Of a stretch of DNA of 64,000 bases, positions 32,929 to 40,428 are shown in pieces. The notes under the pieces are model-generated. The model ran no database searches. It saw only the letters and a program-made list of their open reading frames with translations, and was not told the DNA's origin. This stretch comes from an uncultured Eubacteriales bacterium (GTDB taxonomy: Bacteria > Bacillota > Clostridia > Oscillospirales > Acutalibacteraceae), in contig CASFBL010000021.1 of assembly GCA_949292775.1 (NCBI GenBank), positions 1-64,000 of the forward strand. Direction: 5' to 3'. Each line of letters begins with the position of its first letter. The first letter of the stretch is position 1. A program made the position numbers and the translations under genes.

Positions 32929-33573
32929 TTACATATTTTGTTGCGGTGCTGATTCCTGTTCAAAGGTCGGCGGCTCGGCTTCAAGAGAGGGGTATCCGTC
33001 CGTGAGCTTTTCTTGGAGCTTATCCAGCTGCCGTTCCTGCTCATAGGTCAGCGTTTCGCAGTTGCCTTTGGCAAAGTCCACACAGCGACAAAGGTCTGCC
33101 GATTCATTCTCACTGAACAGGCGGTCTTTGCTGACGAGACCGGAGCGCACGGCAAAGGCTTCCTTGACATATTCATAGTTCGGCGAGTAATCTCCCCAGA
33201 ACACCGAATCGCCGTCTGCATTCTGTTTCCATGTGCAGAACATAAAGCCGTTTTTTTCGCTGTAGGTTGCCGCCAACACGGTATCTCCGAAGGCGGCAAG
33301 CTGTCTGTAATCGGAGACATCGGCAGCTTTCATCTGCGGTGCGTGTTCGTAGAGTCCGACATATTCCCGCACCGTAGAAATCTCTTCCTGAATGTCTGCA
33401 ATTTTACTGCGGTATTCATCCGAGAGGTTTTGGTCGGCGTTGCTCAAATACTGACCGTTGTATTTTATCCGGCAGAGGGGTATGCCGTCCGAGGACACTT
33501 CCAGCCATTCGTTGCCGTCCATCTTGGTGTCGTACCGAGCTTTGAGGCGTTTGGCTAATTCTTTCTGTAGCAT
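32929..33573 (-). CDS. ICE right-end protein of unknown function (214 aa)
   Basis: Not recognised. MLQKELAKRLKARYDTKMDG, then GNEWLEVSSDGIPLCRIKY is a compact N-terminal domain. FMFCTWKQNADGDSVFWGDY and EQERQLDKLQEKLTDGYPSL follow. It ends FEQESAPQQNM. GGAGA is eight bases before ATG 33573. It is the outermost ICE gene, bounded by terminators on both sides, and so probably expressed alone, perhaps early after entry (inference). Confidence 0.6.
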   Translation of the reverse strand: MLQKELAKRLKARYDTKMDGNEWLEVSSDGIPLCRIKYNGQYLSNADQNLSDEYRSKIADIQEEISTVREYVGLYEHAPQMKAADVSDYRQLAAFGDTVLAATYSEKNGFMFCTWKQNADGDSVFWGDYSPNYEYVKEAFAVRSGLVSKDRLFSENESADLCRCVDFAKGNCETLTYEQERQLDKLQEKLTDGYPSLEAEPPTFEQESAPQQNM

Positions 33574-33598
33574 ATTTGATTTCTCCTTTTTAGGGTAA

Positions 33599-33634
33599 TA
33601 AAAAAGGCAGATAGATTTTTGCTTTCTATCTGCC
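33599..33634 (-). terminator. Hairpin-T-run in the 5' leader of the right-end ICE gene
   Basis: GGCAGATAGA (33606-33615) and TCTATCTGCC (33625-33634) form a perfect 10-bp stem, followed on the minus strand by TTTTTTATT. It sits between any upstream promoter and ATG 33573, so it could be an attenuator or insulation from the tRNA. Confidence 0.75.
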
Positions 33635-33660
33635 TTGCGTATCTGATATTTACTTTTCGG

Positions 33661-33734
33661 GAGTTCAAGTCTATCCACAAAGGGAAAACGGCGATTTTAC
33701 ATCTGCGTTTTGGTACAGAGAAAAATCGCCGTTT
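33661..33734. repeat. ICE right-edge structure: tRNA-like fragment and 13-bp inverted repeat
   Basis: GAGTTCAAGTCT (33661-33672) is an exact copy, in opposite orientation, of the T-arm of the adjacent tRNA-Pro (33785-33796), with partial similarity continuing to a CCAC. Just right of it AAACGGCGATTTT (33686-33698) and AAAATCGCCGTTT (33722-33734) form a perfect inverted repeat. These may belong to the attachment end of the element. A direct attL copy is not visible in the window. Confidence 0.4.
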
Positions 33735-33770
33735 GGGTTCGCAGAAGACATCTTTTTTGTCTCCTCATTA

Positions 33771-33846
33771 TGGTCCGAGTGGCGAGACTTGAACTCACGG
33801 CCTCTTGACCCCCAGTCAAGCGCGCTACCAACTGCGCCACACCCGG
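33771..33846 (-). tRNA. tRNA-Pro(GGG)
   Basis: Full cloverleaf on the minus strand. Acceptor CCGGGTG/CACTCGG, anticodon loop CTGGGGG (anticodon GGG), T-loop TTCAAGT, CCA encoded. Its 3' end faces the ICE, the usual orientation of a tRNA used as an integration target. Confidence 0.95.
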
Positions 33847-33888
33847 ATATTTACTTGTTTTTCGGTCTGCATTACAAACCGCTCGAAT

Positions 33889-33917
33889 ATAGTATCACAT
33901 GTCGCCGAATTTTGCAA
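33889..33917 (-). promoter_or_regulatory. Promoter of tRNA-Pro(GGG)
   Basis: Minus strand TTGCAA, 17-base spacer, TACTAT (-10 at 33889-33894), about 43 bases before the tRNA. Confidence 0.65.
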
Positions 33918-33954
33918 GCCCAAAATTTAATTTTTCACAGAATTTCAATTTTGT

Positions 33955-33983
33955 TTGACAAAAGCAATTTTCTGTTGTATAAT
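33955..33983 (+). promoter_or_regulatory. Promoter of the tRNA-Pro(TGG)/tRNA-Val operon
   Basis: Consensus TTGACA (33955-33960), 17-base spacer, TATAAT (33978-33983), upstream of two rightward tRNAs. Confidence 0.85.
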
Positions 33984-34039
33984 AACCGAGCATTTTGATT
34001 TAAGGAGCCGGCGGAAGCTTACTGCAGCTCATCAAATTC

Positions 34040-34115
34040 CCGGGTGTAGCGCAGTTGGTAGCGCGCGTGGTTTGGGACCATGAGGCCGCAGGTTCAAATC
34101 CTGTCACTCGGACCA
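34040..34115 (+). tRNA. tRNA-Pro(TGG)
   Basis: Acceptor CCGGGTG/CACTCGG, anticodon stem CGTGG/CCATG with loop TTTGGGA (anticodon TGG), CCA encoded. Close relative of the divergent tRNA-Pro(GGG). Confidence 0.95.
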
Positions 34116-34138
34116 CGGGAACGCTCCGTTCCCAAAAT

Positions 34139-34215
<77 letters not shown>

Positions 34216-34217
34216 AA

Positions 34218-34256
34218 AAGGCAACCGATTTTGTAACAGAATCGGTTGCCTTTTCT
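34218..34256 (+). terminator. Terminator of the tRNA operon
   Basis: AAAGGCAACCGATT...AATCGGTTGCCTTTT, a long perfect stem followed by a T-rich stretch, directly after tRNA-Val. Confidence 0.85.
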
Positions 34257-34418
34257 TTTACCGAAAAATCCTTTAGGCACTTCATTTAATTTTGATTGAT
34301 TTAAAACCAATATCCTCTAACTATATAACTGCATAAAGATACGAAACCGAATATAAATAATAAAGGAATAATAAACAGCAAAGCCTTTAGCGTTCATCTT
34401 GCAAATTTGCTTTTCTTT

Positions 34419-34505
34419 TTATTGATTTTGAGGAATAACTTTTCGTACTTATCTTCAAACGGCTTAAAAATGACCGAAAGAATCATTTCCAAAATATCTT
34501 CCATG
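34419..34505 (-). CDS. Possible 28-aa small ORF
   Basis: MEDILEMILSVIFKPFEDKY, then EKVIPQNQ, preceded by AAGGAG six bases before ATG 34505. It lies downstream of the MFS gene, in the otherwise empty 34.26-34.57 kb interval. No family is known to me. The good SD and the amphipathic sequence are the only support. Confidence 0.3.
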
Positions 34506-34573
34506 TAAAGCTCCTTGCAGTTTATTGCCCCCGTCGTAAAAATTGCGGCGGGGGCATAAAATACTGTGAAAAA

Positions 34574-37011
34574 TCAGGCTTCGACAGTTGCGGTGGATTC
34601 TTTGATTTGCTTATAGCGTTCCTGAATTTCCGCGAAATGTGTATAATTTTCAGCCTGTCTTAAAAGATTTCTTGCGTCAAGATAAGGCTTTGCGGAACGG
34701 TTGAAGTTAACATGATGATTTTGTTCTTCATGAATGTCTTTGTTAAGCTGTTTAAACTTATTTTTCAGCTCTTTCAGTTCCGCTTTAACGGCTTTCTTCT
34801 TACTTGCGTCTTTGGCTTCCTGCGCTTCGAAAAGCTGTTTATAGAGCACCTGTTCCCGCTCGTCATAACCCTCTTCCGTGTTAAACAAAGCGTTCAGCTT
34901 GGTGTCGTCCGGTTCCGCTATTGCCTTATCACCAAAGTATTTATTTTGGTATTTACGCGCAATCAATCTTGTGCGGGCAAAATGAATCGCATACTGGCGC
35001 AGTTCCTTTTCTTCCTCTGTATTCTTGGGAAGGCGCTTTGCCTCACGAAGATTTTCCCGAAGTTCTTCGGCAGAGTAGTTTGCAAGACCTGCAAGACCGC
35101 CGCTGTAAACCATATTGGCGTCGGCAAGCTGGCGCTTACCGAGTTCGCTTTCAAATTTCGACATTTCTTTAAGCACAAACGGTGCAAGCTTGATTTCCTG
35201 ATTCTGTGCTTCCAACTCTTTGCGGTGCTTTTTCGCTGCTTTGACAGCAGCCTTGCTTTTGGACGATTTCGCGGCTTTCAGCTCGTCGTTTGTCACTTTG
35301 ATTTCTTTGGCACCCTCCAGCTTTTTCGCCTGGTCAACCATTTCCACAACTTCAACCAGATTTTCATCACTTAAGGTATTGTTGCCGAAATCTTCAAAGA
35401 ACGCGCGGATTTTCAAAACGCGAATCATACCCTGCTGTTTGAGTTCGGTCAAATCATAGAAGAAATACGGCACAACATTGATAAATGCACCGACAATGGA
35501 CGCCAAAATCAAAACGCCGCAAATGGTTTGGAGAATATTGCCGTCGTACAGCGAGAAATACGCAGTACTGGCGGTTTCTGCGTCAGCAATGACATCTTTT
35601 ACCACATTGCCGTTGCGCAAAACCTTATTCATAACCTCAGGGTTGTTGAGCACCTGTTCGGCTGTTGCTTCGTTGATGCCGAAACGGTCATACAGGAAGT
35701 TGACCACACCGCTGCTTGCCACGGTAATTAAGCCACCGACCGCCGTAATGGTGGAAAACATACCGTCAATGCGCTCGCCGCTGACATACTGCTGATAGTC
35801 GCGAATATCGGCATTGACAGACGGGGTCAAAATCTGCATAAACGCATTCATCAGGTTGTTCATCCAGAAGCAGACGACCAAAAGGATGAGCGGCATCCAG
35901 GTTTCTAAAGCGCTTGTGCTCGTGCCGGTCATATCAATGGTGCGGACAACCGGGTACATCAGACCGATGAACACACGACGCGTTTGCCCCATTTGCGGAT
36001 GGCAAACGGCGCAAGCAGCATGCCGACAAGGCCGGCATTCTGACAAATGAGCGTAATAGCGGCGTAAACCCCGCTGTTGCAAATCCCGCCGTAGCTGTAT
36101 AGCCAGCTTAAAATAACCGTCATCGAGGTTTCGAGGAAGCCGAGCCAGGTCGCCATGGCGATGACCCAGAAATATTTGTTGCGCAAAACCTCGCGCAAAG
36201 AGTCCATAAAGCGAATCTGAATGACATGGGTTTTCGCCTGGACGATTTTCTCTTTGGTATTGACATAGACGACAATGCTCAAAATGACCGACACGATTGT
36301 AATCGGCGGGTAAATATAGCGATAGAGCCGGATGTCATACAGATTGTCGTTGGTCAAAAGCCCGGCGAAAATCGGCATGGCAAGGTTCAGAATTGACGGT
36401 GCCAGCGAATACACAACGCCCTTGATTGTAGACACATCCGCGCGCTCCTGCGTATTCGGAGAAAGCACATGAATCAAATTGTCGTATGCTTCGGTAAAGA
36501 AGTAATAGAAGAAGTTCTGAATAAAGTTGAACAGCAAAATCAGCGCGCAGGTCACGACATAGGCTTTTTCTTCGCCGAAAATCGTACCTTCGCCAAACAA
36601 AGCACCGAATTTGTTGTAAGGGAACCAAACAAACGCAATCGTAACAATGGCGCTCGGGATGCCCATTTTGACAATATACGGACGGTATTTACCCTCTTTG
36701 CTTCGGGTGTTGTCGATGATATTCGCGCGGATACCCGACAGCGGAATATTCACAAGCACCGAAATCAAATAAAGGATATAGACATGCATGGGCTTAACAC
36801 CGAGTGTATTGCTGATTAACACATTCGTTGCCGACAGAATCATATTCATGGCCATAACAGCCAGGAACTTGACGCCGATGCCGCCGGCGGAGTATGCCAC
36901 TACCTCGCGGTATGGCATGTAGTGCCCGGGAGACGGTTCATTCCAATACTGCCGGACATTGGAAAGCAATGCAGAAATTCTTTGGTGCTTCCCCTGTTTT
37001 GTTTTTTTCAC
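34574..37011 (-). pseudogene. MFS transporter with long charged C-terminal extension, interrupted by a frameshift
   Basis: The N-terminal 345 residues (from MKKTKQGKHQRISALL at 37011) contain MFS helices up to LLAPFAIRKWGKR, then the frame is lost at about 35970-35985 (GTGTG where one TG or one base seems in excess or missing). The next frame continues with RRVFIGLMYPVVRTIDMTG and more TM helices to about 35450. It then has about 250 hydrophilic Lys/Glu-rich residues, probably coiled-coil (AAKSSKSKAAVKAAKKHRKE, KKAVKAELKELKNKFKQLNK). It is a GPH-like MFS carrier. Next to the sialidase it would import sialylated or related sugars (inference). Could be a sequencing error or true decay. Confidence 0.75.
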
Positions 37012-37056
37012 AGCTTATTTCCCTTCCTTTTTTTATACGCCGAAGCGTTTGGTTGA

Positions 37057-38364
37057 TTAGTCGGAATCTCCCGCACGAATCCAGTCGAGAGAAACTTCGG
37101 CGAACTCCAATTTCTTGCAGCTGTTGTCCGGCTCAAACAAAACACCAATGTTGCCGTTTGGAAGCTGCGTCATCGCGCTGTAAAGAAATTCACCTGATTT
37201 TAAAGTACGGCTATAAGTGAATGTCTCGCCGTCATTCTCAGAAATCCGAAGCACACCATTGCAGCGCTTAGAACGGTCCGCCGGGTTCAAAAAAACGACA
37301 GTTGGTTTTTCAAGCCCATGCAGTTTCAGAACCGACATTTGGCAGACCGGCTGCGGAAGCGCGTCATCCAAGCGAAAATCTTCCCAACTGCCGCCGCCGT
37401 TGCGGCTGTAAGCCACCGCTGTGCTATGACGGCTGTCATGGTTGCGCATGAAATATTTTAAGGTGCCGTCCTCCTGCTCAATCAGCTGGGACTCAGTCAG
37501 CATATCTTTGGTTTTAATTTTCCGGCAGTCTGCACGCTGCCCATCAATGAGACGCGTATTGTTCGGCGTTTCGCCAAGCGTCCAGGTTTCGCCGCCATCA
37601 TCGCTGTAAATAACTGTACAGGAAAGACGGAGCGGGAAAGTGCGCGTGCCAAAATAAATCGGCACAACAACCCTGCCTTTGTGCGGCTCGTGCTCTAAAA
37701 CTATACCGCAGCCGGGGCCGGGACCGATGAAGCTCATATAATCGCGTTTGACCTGACAGTTCAAAGACCGCGGCTTCGACCAGGTAAGACCATCGTCATC
37801 GCTGTAACTCATCATCAGCGTAGAGGTGCTTTCCTCTTTAAAATGCTCGCCGGTATACACATTGCCGCAGCGCTTATCACCTTTATATACATCGCCGTTT
37901 TCTCGGACGGTATAAGGTTTTTCACCACCGCTGCGCGTAAGCAGCCGATCGCCTTTCCACAGATATTTGCGGAAACGGCCGTTGACAAAACGGTTGCCCT
38001 CTAAGTCCTCGGCAACACTTTTTTTACTGTTTCGAATCCCTACACCTGCCGGTGTGTGCGAATATATCAACAAAATGCGCCCGGTCGCCGGTATGTATGT
38101 CATAACCGGGTCGATTGCGGCAGACGACCTCATTTGTGTTGTCCCCTGCTCTGTGACTGCTAAAATAAACGGCCCCCATGTTTTACCGTTATCCGTACTG
38201 CGGCGAACGACCTTGTCAATACGGTTCGGATTATCCATGCCGGAGCAATAACGCGCATCAGCACAGGCAACCACCACACCGTTTTTTGTCGTCACCAAAG
38301 AGGGAATCCGGTAAAAATCGGACGGACCGCCGAGCCCTGGACCAAACACAGTCTGAAACTCCAT
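37057..38364 (-). CDS. Exo-alpha-sialidase (GH33-like), no signal peptide
   Basis: A 435-residue beta-propeller neuraminidase. The F/YRIP motif (SDFYRIPSLVTT) is at about residues 16-22. Asp boxes: STDNGKTWGP, SDDDGLTWSK, SDDGGETWTL, SRNGGGSWED and the degenerate SENDGETFTY. Early Arg and Asp residues (ACADARYCSG) fit the catalytic set. No signal peptide or anchor is present, so cleavage would be cytoplasmic. Paired with the MFS gene 45 bases downstream, it suggests uptake of sialyl-oligosaccharide followed by internal hydrolysis. No nan catabolic genes are in the window. Confidence 0.88.
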   Translation of the reverse strand: MEFQTVFGPGLGGPSDFYRIPSLVTTKNGVVVACADARYCSGMDNPNRIDKVVRRSTDNGKTWGPFILAVTEQGTTQMRSSAAIDPVMTYIPATGRILLIYSHTPAGVGIRNSKKSVAEDLEGNRFVNGRFRKYLWKGDRLLTRSGGEKPYTVRENGDVYKGDKRCGNVYTGEHFKEESTSTLMMSYSDDDGLTWSKPRSLNCQVKRDYMSFIGPGPGCGIVLEHEPHKGRVVVPIYFGTRTFPLRLSCTVIYSDDGGETWTLGETPNNTRLIDGQRADCRKIKTKDMLTESQLIEQEDGTLKYFMRNHDSRHSTAVAYSRNGGGSWEDFRLDDALPQPVCQMSVLKLHGLEKPTVVFLNPADRSKRCNGVLRISENDGETFTYSRTLKSGEFLYSAMTQLPNGNIGVLFEPDNSCKKLEFAEVSLDWIRAGDSD

Positions 38365-38486
38365 TTCTTCCCTTCTTTACTCTTTTATAATAAAATGTAT
38401 AATAACATACTTTTACATATCCCGCAAGAAAAAAACACACAAAAGTCTATGCACGAGAAAAAAGGAAACATTCCTCGGCTTCTGCC

Positions 38487-38516
38487 TTGACCATAGCTTT
38501 TGTTCCGTGGTATACT
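38487..38516 (+). promoter_or_regulatory. Promoter of mgsA
   Basis: TTGACC (38487-38492), 18-base spacer, TATACT (38511-38516), 38 bases before ATG 38554. Confidence 0.6.
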
Positions 38517-38553
38517 GAAAAATAATTTCAGCGGAATTCAGGAGGTCTTTGAT

Positions 38554-39063
38554 ATGGAGTTTTCCTATGATTACAAACCGGCGGTGATTGGCAAGCAGAA
38601 AAACATTGCGCTCATAGCCCACGACAACAAAAAAGAAGAAATCATTGAATGGTGTCAGGAAAACGCAGAGATTCTCAAGCATCATTTTCTATTCGGTACC
38701 GGCACAACGGCGCGCATGATCGCGGAACGGACGGCTTTACCCATCCGCGGCTTTAACAGCGGTCCTCTCGGCGGCGATCAGCAGATCGGCGCACGGATTG
38801 TTGACGGTAAAATCGACATTGTGATTTTCTTTTCCGACCCGCTGACTGCCCAGCCCCATGACCCGGATGTAAAAGCACTGCTGCGCATTGCACAGGTATT
38901 TGATATTCCAATCGCAAACAACAAGGCGACGGCCGACTTCATTATCACTTCCGATTTCATGAACACCACTTACACGCATCGTCTGATTGACTTTGACAAG
39001 AGTGTACACGACCGCGCCCAGCAGCTGGCCGAAGAGGAAAAAGAAGCAGAAAAACAGAATTAA
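38554..39063 (+). CDS. mgsA: Methylglyoxal synthase
   Basis: A 169-residue enzyme converting dihydroxyacetone phosphate to methylglyoxal and phosphate, a bypass of lower glycolysis that relieves sugar-phosphate stress. Motifs: NIALIAHDNKKEEIIEWC (early Asp), LFGTGTTARMI (phosphate-binding), SGPLGGDQQIGARI and IFFSDPLTAQPHDPDVKAL with catalytic Asp. The length is near the family norm plus a short acidic tail. GGAGG lies 9 bases before ATG 38554. It has its own promoter and is followed by a terminator. Confidence 0.95.
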   Translation: MEFSYDYKPAVIGKQKNIALIAHDNKKEEIIEWCQENAEILKHHFLFGTGTTARMIAERTALPIRGFNSGPLGGDQQIGARIVDGKIDIVIFFSDPLTAQPHDPDVKALLRIAQVFDIPIANNKATADFIITSDFMNTTYTHRLIDFDKSVHDRAQQLAEEEKEAEKQN

Positions 39064-39067
39064 GTTT

Positions 39068-39106
39068 TCAGCGGAAAATCCCTTTTGGTATTTTCCGCTT
39101 TGCTTT
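39068..39106 (+). terminator. Terminator of mgsA
   Basis: AGCGGAAAAT...ATTTTCCGCT stem followed by TTGCTTTT, a few bases after the mgsA stop. Confidence 0.75.
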
Positions 39107-39138
39107 TGCAAACCCTATTATACAGGGAGGAAAAAGAT

Positions 39139-40128
39139 ATGTGCACAAGCCTGACTTTTCAGACAAAGGACTTTTATTTCGGCAGGAATTTAGATTTGGA
39201 ATATAATTTCGGCGAAAAAATTGTTGTTACCCCGCGGCAATACCCGTTTGTTTTCAAATTTGCAGGGACGCTTGCACAGCATTACGCTATAATCGGCACC
39301 GCGCAAATCACCGACGGCTGCCCGCTGTATGCGGAAGCGGTCAACGAAAAGGGGCTGTGCCTTGCAGGGCTGAATTTCCCGGGGAATGCGGTTTATGCAA
39401 AAGCGCCCGCCGAAAGGAAAACGAATCTTGCGCCGTTTGAGCTGTTCGGCTTTCTGCTCGGCAGCTGCGCCACGGTGCAAGAAGCCGAAGAAAAACTCAA
39501 GACTGTTTGCATCACCCACACGGCTTTTAAAGACGGTTACCCGGTTGCGCCGCTGCACTGGCACATCGCAGACAAAGACCGCAGCTTGGTTTTGGAATGT
39601 ACAGAAGACGGCATGCATATTTATGAAAACCCGGTCGGTGTGCTGACCAACAACCCGCCGTTCCCTTTTCATTTGACCAATTTGCAAAATTATATGCACT
39701 TGACCCCAAATCCGCCGAAAAACCGATTTGCACCCGCGCTCGATTTATCGCCTTATGGGCAGGGCATGGGCACTATGGGGCTTCCCGGCGACGCCTCCCC
39801 CGCTTCGCGCTTCGTGCGCGCGGTATTTTGTAAATGGAACTCGGAACAGCCGGAAAGCGAAGAAGCTTCGGTCACGCAGTTTTTCCATATTTTAGACAAT
39901 GTGGCGATGGTTTCCGGTACCGTGCGCACACCGGAAAATAAGCTTGACAAAACCACTTATTCCTCTTGCATCAACGCAAGCCGCGGGATTTACTACTGCA
40001 AGACCTATAACAACAATCAAATTTCTGCGGTGCGTCTTTTTGACACGGCATTTGCGGCAAAAGACCTGATCGAATTCCCGATGCCCGATACACAGCAGAT
40101 TCATTATCTCACCCCTGTTTCCTCATAA
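39139..40128 (+). CDS. bsh: Choloylglycine hydrolase family protein, probable bile salt hydrolase
   Basis: A 329-residue Ntn hydrolase. Met is followed by the nucleophile Cys2 (MCTSLTF), exposed after Met removal. Other active-site positions: Arg in YFGRNLDLEYNFGE with Asp two later, Asn in LCLAGLNFPGNAV, Asn in VGVLTNNPPF, and Arg in SPASRFVRAVF. The order and GLPGDASPASRF match bile salt hydrolases better than penicillin V acylases, but the family includes both. Intracellular; would deconjugate glyco- or tauro-bile acids in the gut. GGAGG is 11 bases before ATG 39139. Confidence 0.88.
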   Translation: MCTSLTFQTKDFYFGRNLDLEYNFGEKIVVTPRQYPFVFKFAGTLAQHYAIIGTAQITDGCPLYAEAVNEKGLCLAGLNFPGNAVYAKAPAERKTNLAPFELFGFLLGSCATVQEAEEKLKTVCITHTAFKDGYPVAPLHWHIADKDRSLVLECTEDGMHIYENPVGVLTNNPPFPFHLTNLQNYMHLTPNPPKNRFAPALDLSPYGQGMGTMGLPGDASPASRFVRAVFCKWNSEQPESEEASVTQFFHILDNVAMVSGTVRTPENKLDKTTYSSCINASRGIYYCKTYNNNQISAVRLFDTAFAAKDLIEFPMPDTQQIHYLTPVSS

Positions 40129-40210
40129 GCATATATAATTTGTCATAGTTTTTACCGGGAGCGAGCAAAACGCATGCTGACTTTTGTTTGCTTCCGGGCA
40201 TTTTCTTGAT

Positions 40211-40239
40211 TTGACAGAACGGTGTTCCTGATATATAAT
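40211..40239 (+). promoter_or_regulatory. Consensus promoter of leader ORF and CBS protein
   Basis: TTGACA (40211-40216), 17-base spacer, TATAAT (40234-40239): a perfect sigma-A promoter. It gives a 5' leader of about 180 bases before GTG 40429. Confidence 0.85.
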
Positions 40240-40273
40240 GTGCTTAAATTACTTTAGGAAGGTGATATGCTAA

Positions 40274-40360
40274 ATGGACAGTTGCGGCAGCAGCGATTGT
40301 AGTCCGAAAAAACGAATCTTATTGTTTGTCAGCACACCTGCGCCCATTTTTAGGGAATAG
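40274..40360 (+). CDS. Leader peptide (28 aa) upstream of the CBS-domain gene
   Basis: MDSCGSSDCSPKKRILLFVS, then TPAPIFRE. GGAAGGTGA ends eight bases before ATG 40274. The last codons and the stop lie in a terminator hairpin, the geometry of an attenuator leader. Its Cys/Ser-rich start could sense metal or cysteine (inference). An alternative is that the RNA structure alone is the regulator. Confidence 0.5.
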   Translation: MDSCGSSDCSPKKRILLFVSTPAPIFRE

Positions 40361-40372
40361 GTGCGTTTTTTT
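40333..40372 (+). terminator. Leader terminator upstream of the CBS-domain gene
   Basis: CACCT..CCC/GGG..AGGTG stem followed by CGTTTTTTT, between promoter and structural gene and overlapping the leader ORF's end. It implies conditional readthrough. Confidence 0.7.
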
Positions 40373-40428
40373 ATTTGCTTTTTTACGGATTCAAATTCTG
40401 CTCAATTGGATAAAGGAGACACAACATC

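Noticed and set aside
22431..33573. CRISPR-like interpretation of the recurring TTCGTCCTCATC motif
   Set aside because: The copies lie inside coding tails at irregular spacing without spacers. They encode acidic residues.
33599..33770. Small RNA gene between the ICE and tRNA-Pro
   Set aside because: There are two strong hairpins but no clear promoter on the minus strand other than the tRNA's. Terminator/attachment structure is simpler.
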